Virus record (IMG/VR): IMGVR_UViG_3300046003_004612
Span: 1-23,834 of that record
Source of the DNA: a virus
Length of the DNA stretch: 23,834 nucleotides
Strand: one strand, 5' to 3'
The notes under the pieces are model-generated. The model searched no databases. It had not been told where the DNA came from and saw only the letters and a list, made by a program, of their open reading frames with translations. This document shows positions 1-7,154 of this stretch, piece after piece. Position numbers and translations under genes: made by a program. The first letter of the stretch is position 1. The number at the start of each line of letters is the position of its first letter.

Positions 1-29
1 CCAACTGGAATACTTGGCACTTCTCTCAT
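1..29 (-). CDS. Start of an incomplete virion-operon gene
   Basis: An ATG at 29 on the minus strand overlaps the stop codon of the large tail protein as ATGA, the usual coupling in this operon. Only nine codons (MREVPSIPV) lie inside the window, so no family can be assigned. By position, next after a large tail protein, it is probably another virion or tail gene; that is inference. Confidence 0.55.
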
Positions 30-3000
30 TGTAATTCACTCACTGAGTTAGCTATTGCAAACGATTGTAGTGTTCCTGTACCCGATACTTCTATTTGAAA
101 CTCTTTAGCGCGATAGCCACTGGGCAGTCTAACAACATTACTATCACTGACTGTTGTCGTAAAGACTAATGCACTATCCGCATAAAGTTTGAATGTCACG
201 TTTCCAGTTGCATAAAGTCGCAGTGCGGATGGGCATATAGCATTAGGTTCACGCGCTAACTTGCTTTTCCATATATAGGTTTGATTACTCCCCGTTTCCC
301 ATGTTGATATATGTCCTGATGTATCTAACACATAGAGTTTATCTGCACTTAAATCATTAAATCCTGAAGATACTGTAAATCCTGAAATATCGGTTAATAC
401 CGCAGGATCATTACGCATATCAAACATGAATTGTTTGGTGTCTGAAAATCCTATATAAACACCTTCATAGAGATAGCCACGCATAGTGCTAGGCGAATAG
501 GCTTGCCATTGGTCGCGTGTTAAATAGTTTTGGGTAGCAATGGCCATCTCATTTGCAGTGACTGAACAAAGACCATCCGGTGAAGCAAATAACGCATAGC
601 CGCCCATATTGACTATACTGGCTTTATTAGCGCACGTTTGTTGATGATCAATGCGAATAGCGCTTAAGGTGCCTGGTGTAGATCCTGTTACCAAATAAGG
701 CGCATCATCCGTAAAGACGACTAATGAATCACCTGTTGGTGCTATACCGGTTATTTTCCCTGAAAATCCAAGTTGATTAAATGGGTTAAAGGCATGGGGA
801 AACATGGCTTCACTGACACAGAGTGAATTACTTGAATAGCCTACAATAAATCCATTAGGCGTTGACGTAATGCCTTGCATATCTAAAGGTGGTGGAAACC
901 AGTTCAGTGATGGCATGGGTTCGCCTAAAGCGACATCGAGTAGATTATCTTCAAATATAGCATTGGTTATATCGACATCAGCTACAAATAGATATTCTGT
1001 GCTGGTTGTTCCTGTTGCTGTTCGATAAATGCGTCTTTTCCCACCCGTTAAATTATAAGGTCTTGATGCATCAGATGTTGAATCAAGCTTAGGCGTAACA
1101 TCACCGCTTATACTGGTTGGGAATGTTAAAGTAACGATTTGTAAATCATTCACTGTGATTTTAACAGCGCCACTTGGTGGACCTTCTTCACCTAAAGGGG
1201 TAACATAAGAGTAAACATAGCTTCGATCTTTTTCGGTGAGATCTGTGTTAGCGGATGCTAATATGTCACTGTTAGTTAAGTTGGTGCCTAATTGTATGCC
1301 GGTAATTGCTGCGCCCACTTTATTCAATGAAGAATCAAAGTAAAAAGCTTTTGTTAAAGCAACTGTTGTCGCTGAAGTATATAACGGTGTCCCACTGCCA
1401 TTCTTGGAATACACGACGTTTCCGGTTACTGTGACTTCGACTTGGAATATATCGGTTAAGGCAAAAGATCCGCAATCTGCTTTAAATACGCCATTTTCGT
1501 AGACCTTTAAAAGTCCCGCTGTCGTAGTGACTAAGGCAAAGTCAATATCTGTATAACCCGCTTTTGTTAAGGGCGCTGCATTTAAGCCACCGGCAGCAGG
1601 TAGCGTTAAGCTACCAAATTGAAACTTGGTGATGCAAGCGCCTGTAATGCTTTGTGATGAAGTAGCTTGTGTATTCCAGCCAGTGCCGCCTTTTGTTTTT
1701 GATATGCTAGTGCCATTAATGGTTGTATAGGCATTATTACTGGTTAAAGTAACAGTATCAGCTTTGAACACATCATCAGCAGTCGCAGTGCCTGTGCCTG
1801 AGCCAACACCGGTTGCTTTAAACTTCGTACCCACAACATTATCAGCTGCGCCTATTGCTGTAAAATCAGTGGTTCCATGTGTTAGTATTTTATAAGACTG
1901 CCCAACAATGAAGTTACCGGCTGCAACGGTTGCCGTCAGTGCTGTAATGGCATATTGACCAAATTCTATATCACTAATCAAAGAGAAAGTGCCAGATCCT
2001 GATGCAGCTCCTTGCAGAGAAGCATCCATATAAAATGTTTGTCCACCCACTACTTTTTTATTTTTTTTCTGATTAACAGGATCATAGGTGGTATAAACAA
2101 TAGCGCCATTTTTGCTGACATTAATGGTTGTACCAATGTATTCAATTTCAAAAACATCGGTACTGACATAAGTAAACGTCGATCCACTGGCTACTACCGC
2201 ACCGCTATTCAATACTTGATAACTTCCATTAGGTAGGCCATAAATAGCCCAATCTATTTTTTTAAATCCTGCATCTAGCGTTGGATCAGTATTAATACCA
2301 ATAACTGCGCCAGCTAATCCTAAATTTGCAATGGAAAATCGTAGAACACAGTTATCTTTATACGATAAGGCAGAATAACCTTGTACTGTCCAAGTTGTGC
2401 CTGTTGAAGTTCTTTGTAGTCCAGGTGATGAAATAGCAGTTCCATTTCCGGTTCCAGCATTAACACATACAAATGTTGAGTTTACCGCATAGGTTTTACC
2501 GGTAGTGCCAGCGATGGTGTTCCAGTTAACTTGTGTCGTTGTTGTTCCTAGTGAAGTAATGGTGTAGTACCTGCCTACGACAAAAGATCCTGCGGTTGAG
2601 GTAATACCGGCTACTTGGGTCGCATTGCCCAGTAAACCTAATGTGCCTGGTGTGAATGTTTTTCCACCTGTTAGCGTATCACTGGTTGGACCTGATTCGG
2701 TTAATACAGGAACAACGCTGGGTCTTGGTACACCTAAGAGATATTCACTACTAATTACCGAGTTTGTTGTATCGTAGTATTTGTATTTAGGCTCACCATT
2801 GCCTGTGATATAGATACGTCGATAACGATCATTGGGTACTGGGCTTCTGATGACATTGACGTTTTGATTATCCCATCCTAACCAATTAGGTGTATCTTCA
2901 GGTGCTTCATAATTATAAATAGATCTATTCGTGCTAGTTATGGTGGGTGCTGATATTTGTGTTAGCCCTTTCAGTGCTGTAATAGCGCCACTATCAATAC

Positions 3001-3094
3001 GCAGATTAGTCGCTACGGTTGCCATATTATCTCTTAGCAAATGGTCACTAACTTTAGGCGCTTTACCTGAGAACTGATCGATCTTAATTGCCAT
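26..3094 (-). CDS. Large virion protein, probable tail nozzle/stabilization type
   Basis: A 1022-residue, Thr/Ser/Gly-rich, beta-rich protein without signal peptide or membrane segment. The ends (about 1-150 and 610-1022) look like the large protein that follows the head-tail adaptors in short-tailed phages (P22 gp10-like tail nozzle / packaged-DNA stabilization). The C-terminal part has repeated strands of the kind seen in beta-propellers, such as ALFASPDGLCSV and YLYEGVYIGFSD. The middle is an insertion of two similar modules: a short Gly/Thr repeat (about 168-222 and 392-437, the second with GTTDFTAIGA and GSGTGTA) each followed by a jelly-roll-like domain (about 232-378 and 468-602). The start is ATG with AGG seven bases upstream. 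It lies 2 bp after the 223-aa adaptor-like gene. The virion role is confident; the exact tail component is inferred from position and composition. Confidence 0.6.
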   Translation of the reverse strand: MAIKIDQFSGKAPKVSDHLLRDNMATVATNLRIDSGAITALKGLTQISAPTITSTNRSIYNYEAPEDTPNWLGWDNQNVNVIRSPVPNDRYRRIYITGNGEPKYKYYDTTNSVISSEYLLGVPRPSVVPVLTESGPTSDTLTGGKTFTPGTLGLLGNATQVAGITSTAGSFVVGRYYTITSLGTTTTQVNWNTIAGTTGKTYAVNSTFVCVNAGTGNGTAISSPGLQRTSTGTTWTVQGYSALSYKDNCVLRFSIANLGLAGAVIGINTDPTLDAGFKKIDWAIYGLPNGSYQVLNSGAVVASGSTFTYVSTDVFEIEYIGTTINVSKNGAIVYTTYDPVNQKKNKKVVGGQTFYMDASLQGAASGSGTFSLISDIEFGQYAITALTATVAAGNFIVGQSYKILTHGTTDFTAIGAADNVVGTKFKATGVGSGTGTATADDVFKADTVTLTSNNAYTTINGTSISKTKGGTGWNTQATSSQSITGACITKFQFGSLTLPAAGGLNAAPLTKAGYTDIDFALVTTTAGLLKVYENGVFKADCGSFALTDIFQVEVTVTGNVVYSKNGSGTPLYTSATTVALTKAFYFDSSLNKVGAAITGIQLGTNLTNSDILASANTDLTEKDRSYVYSYVTPLGEEGPPSGAVKITVNDLQIVTLTFPTSISGDVTPKLDSTSDASRPYNLTGGKRRIYRTATGTTSTEYLFVADVDITNAIFEDNLLDVALGEPMPSLNWFPPPLDMQGITSTPNGFIVGYSSNSLCVSEAMFPHAFNPFNQLGFSGKITGIAPTGDSLVVFTDDAPYLVTGSTPGTLSAIRIDHQQTCANKASIVNMGGYALFASPDGLCSVTANEMAIATQNYLTRDQWQAYSPSTMRGYLYEGVYIGFSDTKQFMFDMRNDPAVLTDISGFTVSSGFNDLSADKLYVLDTSGHISTWETGSNQTYIWKSKLAREPNAICPSALRLYATGNVTFKLYADSALVFTTTVSDSNVVRLPSGYRAKEFQIEVSGTGTLQSFAIANSVSELQ

Positions 3095-3096
3095 AA

Positions 3097-3768
3097 TTAA
3101 GCCTGTGGTGCTTTAGTAGGATTACTTAGTGTGCTATCTACACCCATTTTTGAAGCTATAGCGCTGATAAACATTTTATAGTAATCATTGCCTCTTACTG
3201 TTTGATTGGCACCATCAGAATCTTTAGAAAATCCACGATATAAAATGTAATCAAGCAATGCATTTTGATATTGATCATCAATGGTAATTTTTGTGCCAGC
3301 ATTAGCATTAGCTATCAAAACAGGTATTGCTGAATACACACATTCTACGTATTTGGTAGTCGCAGGTTGTGGCGGATAAATATAAAAGATAAGTGGATCA
3401 CTGGCGCTATAGATGTAATGCTTAACCACACTATTAGGGAGTGTTGCTGTCCATCCTGGTATTCTTTTTAACATGATCTCTTTAGGCACATGATTAATGA
3501 CTGTGCCGACTGTTGTGCCATTTGATCCAGAGTTATAGGGTATATCGAGTAATATAATGGCATCACTTGGCAGGGATTGCTTAACCCCTGAAACTAAATG
3601 TAGTGCTACATTTTTTACATTAACTTGTGGTGCAAGGGTAACTAATTCACGTTGTCCATCATTAAGCCAACCTAATAATTCAGCTGTTGTCCATCGAGTT
3701 GCAGTTATATCACTGAGTATGACGCTTGCTTTATCAATAATGGTTTTTGCATCGGTAACTGAAGCCAT
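3097..3768 (-). CDS. Head-tail adaptor-like protein (DUF6682-type)
   Basis: A 223-residue protein whose N-terminus is typical of a phage adaptor family: a helix beginning DAKTIIDKASVILSD followed by RWTTAELLGWLNDGQREL (about residues 24-41). The C-terminal half has DDQYQNALLDYILYRGFSKD (about 163-182), another family hallmark. Such proteins sit between portal/capsid and tail genes and are thought to join the portal ring to the tail. The start is ATG with AAGGATC upstream. It lies between another connector-like gene and the large tail protein, as expected. Family recognition is from memory of conserved segments; the structural role is inference. Confidence 0.72.
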   Translation of the reverse strand: MASVTDAKTIIDKASVILSDITATRWTTAELLGWLNDGQRELVTLAPQVNVKNVALHLVSGVKQSLPSDAIILLDIPYNSGSNGTTVGTVINHVPKEIMLKRIPGWTATLPNSVVKHYIYSASDPLIFYIYPPQPATTKYVECVYSAIPVLIANANAGTKITIDDQYQNALLDYILYRGFSKDSDGANQTVRGNDYYKMFISAIASKMGVDSTLSNPTKAPQA

Positions 3769-3777
3769 GATTGATCC

Positions 3778-4413
3778 TTAGAAATTAAATGGATTGCGAT
3801 ATAAAGTCGATTGTTCTGATGCGGCTCTATTCACTGTGTCAAATAAGGCATTACGCTTATGACCAAAAGCTTTATCAAACTGATTAGAATACATAACGGC
3901 TTTGTTGATATCAGTCATGCCGTTATTATTGATAGAGAAGAAACGATATAAACACCAGTTACTTAAATCATCATGGTATTGACTAGGCGTTTCCATCGAC
4001 ACAATAGGTCTGCGTGAGCCTTCTAATTGCATCGTGTAAGATTTGGTTGGGATAGGATACAAAGTTAGCTTGGTATCATCCTGAAAATAGTATTTAGGTG
4101 TACCTGTTTCGGTAGACCAGTAATTGATATTAAAGTCCAGTTCGCGTCGAGTAGTCTTTATAAGCGGTTTGCTTTCGCCACTCAACCGAACTGAATCAAT
4201 AAAAATAATGCTTGGATTGATCGCATAAACTGCATTGCCGGCAGTAACGGCTATATCGTAAGTGCTATCAAGTCGTAAAAACTGAGCGCGTTCTGCTGCT
4301 TCTGTTTCAGCCTCACTTATAAAGCCAGCTAAGACAGTATCAGGTACAACATAAGGTTCTACATCATCACCGGAGTAACGTCTGATCAGCGCTATGAGCG
4401 CACTCTGTTTCAT
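3778..4413 (-). CDS. Phage connector/adaptor protein, hypothetical
   Basis: A 211-residue protein of a kind commonly found directly after capsid genes in podovirus-like phages. It has an N-terminal helical part (about 1-45, including FISEAETEAAERAQFL), then short beta strands with landmarks AGNAVYAI, KYYFQDDTKLTLYPIP and LEGSRRPI, then a helical C-terminus with NQFDKAFGHKR. The pattern fits a head-completion or tail-connector subunit. The ATG directly abuts the TAA of the 128-aa gene upstream, so translation is probably coupled. The Shine-Dalgarno is weak. The name is positional; no catalytic motif is present or expected. Confidence 0.62.
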   Translation of the reverse strand: MKQSALIALIRRYSGDDVEPYVVPDTVLAGFISEAETEAAERAQFLRLDSTYDIAVTAGNAVYAINPSIIFIDSVRLSGESKPLIKTTRRELDFNINYWSTETGTPKYYFQDDTKLTLYPIPTKSYTMQLEGSRRPIVSMETPSQYHDDLSNWCLYRFFSINNNGMTDINKAVMYSNQFDKAFGHKRNALFDTVNRAASEQSTLYRNPFNF

Positions 4414-4800
4414 TTAGATAGCCATTGCGCTAAATGGATAGGCAGGGACCTCACGTTTAGTGATTGATTTAGTTACTTCATCTTGCACGTAAATTTCTTT
4501 TACAGCATTTTCTAGCACTTCAACAAGAAAATCTGGAACGATGACTTCCATGCCGCGTTTAATCAACCACGTTTTACCATTGACTGATACCGGCACATCG
4601 ATAGAACCTGTGTCACCTTCTGTTTTATGAATCATTAATTTAATTTTTTTGGCACTTGTCACGACATCGACATCGCCTACAGCTTTACGAATTAAAGCTT
4701 TAATAGAATCTATACTGAGCCTGGCACTTGCAGTGACATTCAGTTCTTTGGCATATTCAAGTAAATCGTCTTTGTTATCTGATGTTTCAAAATCAAGCAT
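4414..4800 (-). CDS. Small capsid-associated phage protein with HeH/SAP-like N-terminus
   Basis: A 128-residue protein. Residues about 10-40 form a two-helix segment (DLLEYAKELNV then LSIDSIKALIRKAV) resembling the small HeH/SAP/Rho-N fold. Residues about 67-95 contain VSVNGKTWLIKRGMEVIVPD followed by FLVEVLENA, a pattern (NG-x-hydrophobic-RG-x-x-VP-x-x-x-VEVL) that recurs in small proteins encoded next to major capsid genes. It follows the capsid gene on the same strand, separated by a terminator-like hairpin, so its level may be set below that of the capsid. The function is unknown; head decoration or a connector role is only a positional guess. Confidence 0.6.
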   Translation of the reverse strand: MLDFETSDNKDDLLEYAKELNVTASARLSIDSIKALIRKAVGDVDVVTSAKKIKLMIHKTEGDTGSIDVPVSVNGKTWLIKRGMEVIVPDFLVEVLENAVKEIYVQDEVTKSITKREVPAYPFSAMAI

Positions 4801-4822
4801 GAGCTTTCCTTGTTAGTTAAAG

Positions 4823-4853
4823 AATAAAAGAGGTGTGCATTGCTACACACCTC
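4823..4853 (-). terminator. Intrinsic terminator after the major capsid gene
   Basis: On the minus strand an 8-bp perfect stem GAGGTGTG/CACACCTC with an 8-base loop is followed by TTTTATT. It lies 18 bases after the capsid stop codon. Because essential connector genes follow in the same direction, it is more likely a partly effective terminator that trims downstream expression than an operon end. Confidence 0.75.
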
Positions 4854-4870
4854 AGATTTATAGAATGGAA

Positions 4871-5875
4871 CTACAACGCAGTCGCACCGATTTCGATACG
4901 CGCTAACCAATTTTCATTAAGCACTTTGGCAGCGAAGTAAGTTTTCCAACCAACAAAGCCAACTTGACCTAATGGATCTGATTTAGAAGGCGTGCCAGGG
5001 TTCAATACACTTGGAGTGATTGAGTTAGCACCTTTCAATGGAACTAAGCCGTAAGCTTCTTTAGCAACGAATATCATTGGATAGACATCGATGTTAGTTG
5101 CGTTATCAGAAATCATGCCAGTTGATGCTACAGCTGCACCCGCTGCTTGGAATGGCACCATCAATGGAGTCAAGATAAAACGAATAGACTCAACAGAGCC
5201 TAATTCTTCTGGACACAAAGGTTGGCGTGAACCATAAGAGGCAACAGGAGTAAAGCCAGGTAAAGCGCGAATATCTGCTTCAAGATCAGTATGACCAAAA
5301 GCAATATATCCACCCTCAATAGCTTTAGTAGCATAACCAGGTGATGCCGATAACATTGAAGTCACTGGTTTGCCTCGGTTAGCACGTAATGCCCTTACCA
5401 CAGCACGAACGCGATCAATAGTGATCTTGCTGTTTACAGTCGCGCGTGAAGTATGAGCAATGGTGTCATAGAACACGTTAGTGCCAGCTTTGATAGCACC
5501 GTAAGTGATCATTTCAACCGTTTCAGCTGCTTGCTCACCGGCCATCATTGCTGCATCTTTCAATACAGGATCTTCAGCCAAATCATCAACTTTGTCAGTG
5601 ATGGCAATAACTGCACCATACTGAGCGATTTGCACAGTGACATCTTCATAGGTCATTTGCTGAGTAGTAGGCGTTACACCTTCAGTCAATGCAGTTGTTG
5701 AAATTGCAAATGGAATAGGACGACGAAACTTTACAGTATCGGCTTTGTTTGAAGGCAGTGGTTTAGACTGACCGAATTTTGATAAAACCAGTATAGGTTC
5801 TGCATGAGATAACATTTCAGTTGCAGCCCATGCAGCAGTACGCTGACTAATGGTGCCGTAAGTAGTATTGGCCAT
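4871..5875 (-). CDS. Major capsid protein, N4-gp56 family
   Basis: A 334-residue HK97-fold coat protein. The N-terminus (TYGTISQRTAAWAATEMLSH, then ILVLSKFGQSKPLPSNKADT and VKFRRPIPF) and TALTEGVTPTTQQMTYEDVT are typical of the N4-gp56 major capsid group. It is followed by IAITDKVDDLAEDPVLKDAA and by ANRGKPVTSMLSASPGYATK. About 335 residues is normal for coats of this kind. The start is ATG with AGGA seven bases upstream. The preceding 187 bases hold no convincing gene but do contain the third copy of the TGTCGGGAGACA hairpin. A terminator follows. Hundreds of copies should form the icosahedral shell. Identification is confident. Confidence 0.9.
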   Translation of the reverse strand: MANTTYGTISQRTAAWAATEMLSHAEPILVLSKFGQSKPLPSNKADTVKFRRPIPFAISTTALTEGVTPTTQQMTYEDVTVQIAQYGAVIAITDKVDDLAEDPVLKDAAMMAGEQAAETVEMITYGAIKAGTNVFYDTIAHTSRATVNSKITIDRVRAVVRALRANRGKPVTSMLSASPGYATKAIEGGYIAFGHTDLEADIRALPGFTPVASYGSRQPLCPEELGSVESIRFILTPLMVPFQAAGAAVASTGMISDNATNIDVYPMIFVAKEAYGLVPLKGANSITPSVLNPGTPSKSDPLGQVGFVGWKTYFAAKVLNENWLARIEIGATAL

Positions 5876-5975
5876 AAATAATTCCTAATAGTAAAATAAT
5901 TGAAAACAACGGTTCTAAGTTGTCCAAAATCTATACAAGGGATTATTATTTGACCGGCCAATACTTCTCAGCGGG

Positions 5976-6023
5976 TTACAAAACCATCATACCTTTTGGT
6001 GTTCCTTTCGGAGCAGTGGGCAT
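5976..6023 (-). other. Possible 15-codon ORF in the capsid leader
   Basis: ATG to TAA encodes MPTAPKGTPKGMMVL. It lies between the hairpin at 6042-6055 and the capsid gene. The GGGAG in that hairpin is about 22 bases from this ATG, too far for a normal ribosome site. It may be a real micro-peptide, a leader peptide or chance. Confidence 0.2.
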
Positions 6024-6041
6024 CTAGCTCACTGTGTTGCG

Positions 6042-6055
6042 CTGTCTCCCGACAG
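6042..6055 (-). repeat. Copy 3 of the TGTCGGGAGACA hairpin, upstream of capsid
   Basis: Read on minus: CTGTC-GGGA-GACAG, a 5-bp stem closed by a GNRA-type GGGA tetraloop. Unlike the copies before portal and scaffold, no start codon lies 8-9 bases after the GGGAG, so this copy is either an operator-like remnant or acts on the leader rather than as a ribosome site. Confidence 0.6.
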
Positions 6056-6062
6056 TGCGGTA

Positions 6063-6845
6063 TTACTTCTTTTTACTTGCGTAGTATTCCCACGCAGAGC
6101 TAAAGTCATCTGGTGCAGATGATGATTTACTTGCACCTTTACTTTGTACTGCCACATTACCGGCTAATTTATCTTGCCTTCTTTGTGCCAGTTCATTTGA
6201 TTTGTTCTTGGTACTTTGAAATGAGCCAATGAGATACTGATAATCACGGGCATCATAACTGTTACGCATATCTTGAACGGCTTTGGGTTGCTCGGCTATC
6301 CAGTTGCTATAATCAGTGCTGGCTATAATGTCTCGCCAATCCGGTATGCTAGAGTCGATAATACTGAGTTGAGTATCGATGTAGCGCTGCTCATCTTGAC
6401 GATCATTTTGTTGTTGAATGGGAGCTAGACGTTGATCCAGGTCGCCATACTTACGCTCAAAGTAATCGATCATGGGCTTTACGATTTCAGGATAATCTTC
6501 CATCGCAACCGCTAGATCATCATCAAATTTCTTTGCTGGTGGATTTTGGCTATCAAGTTTCTTTTGCAGGGCGCTAACACGGCCTACTTGAGACTTGAAG
6601 CTATGCTCAATGTCATCTTTCTCTTTACGCAATAATTCGATTTGTTGTCGTAGTTTTTGCGCTTCATCTTCAACTTCGTTTTCAATGGTATTGTCAGCGC
6701 TTAATTCATAATCGCTGGAATCATCGTCAACGGACTCTTGGACAAGATCATCAATAACTTTTGCATCATCTTCAGCAAAACCATTAAATAATTCTTCAAA
6801 ATCTTCATCATCACGGCTGCTAACAGCGGTGTTATCATCTAACAT
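6063..6845 (-). CDS. Scaffolding protein
   Basis: A 260-residue, very acidic protein. The first 60 residues are dominated by Asp/Glu, residues about 60-100 form a charged coiled coil (LRQQIELLRKEKDDIEHSFK), a Gln-rich helical region follows (about 135-155), and the C-terminus is short and basic (SAWEYYASKKK). This is the composition of podovirus scaffolds, where the basic tail contacts the coat. Its position directly before the capsid gene and after the portal supports the call. The ATG is 9 bases after a GGGAG that lies inside a small hairpin shared with the portal gene. No protease motif is seen, so the scaffold probably exits or is degraded by other means. Confidence 0.8.
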   Translation of the reverse strand: MLDDNTAVSSRDDEDFEELFNGFAEDDAKVIDDLVQESVDDDSSDYELSADNTIENEVEDEAQKLRQQIELLRKEKDDIEHSFKSQVGRVSALQKKLDSQNPPAKKFDDDLAVAMEDYPEIVKPMIDYFERKYGDLDQRLAPIQQQNDRQDEQRYIDTQLSIIDSSIPDWRDIIASTDYSNWIAEQPKAVQDMRNSYDARDYQYLIGSFQSTKNKSNELAQRRQDKLAGNVAVQSKGASKSSSAPDDFSSAWEYYASKKK

Positions 6846-6851
6846 GATGCG

Positions 6852-6863
6852 TGTCTCCCGACA
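6852..6863 (-). promoter_or_regulatory. Hairpin-embedded ribosome site of scaffold gene
   Basis: Minus-strand TGTCGGGAGACA: 4-bp stem TGTC/GACA with loop GGGA, so the Shine-Dalgarno GGGAG sits in loop and stem. The scaffold ATG is 9 bases after GGGAG. The same 12 bases precede the portal gene. Confidence 0.75.
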
Positions 6864-6873
6864 GGCTTGTTGA

Positions 6874-7080
6874 TTAACTGTATTCGTTACTGGTGAGTAA
6901 AGATACAGGTTGTTTAGACGACAATGACTTTAAGTCAGTCAGTGCCGATACTATTCCTCGATGATACATTGTTAAATTATAATCCAGTGTGACTGAAGCC
7001 AGCTTGCGGCTTGATGCGGCCAGCTGTTCATCAATGAAACTTTCAATCTCTAACCATGTATCTGACGTTGTATCTATCAT
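6874..7080 (-). CDS. Small conserved-type phage protein between portal and scaffold
   Basis: A 68-residue protein with an early amphipathic helix (WLEIESFIDEQLAASSRKLA) and a second segment MYHRGIVSALTDLKSL. Small proteins with a W-x-x-I-x-x-x-I helix and an RG-I-x-x-L segment are common between portal and scaffold genes in podovirus-like genomes and remain uncharacterised. The ATG has only a weak AAGAA upstream. No membrane segment or Cys motif is seen. A virion or assembly role is inferred from position alone. Confidence 0.55.
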   Translation of the reverse strand: MIDTTSDTWLEIESFIDEQLAASSRKLASVTLDYNLTMYHRGIVSALTDLKSLSSKQPVSLLTSNEYS

Positions 7081-7154
7081 AATTCTTGTATTATGCTGCG
7101 TTACATGTTAACACATTTACGTTTTTCGCAATAGGGGCATATTTTTAGCGCTTT

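Noticed and set aside
5731-5961. 76-codon minus-strand frame overlapping the start of the capsid gene
   Set aside because: Out-of-frame shadow of the capsid gene and its leader; no ribosome site.
5935-5985. A dedicated promoter for the capsid gene (TTGGCC ... TATAGA)
   Set aside because: The spacer would be 20 bases and both boxes are poor; not enough to report as a promoter.
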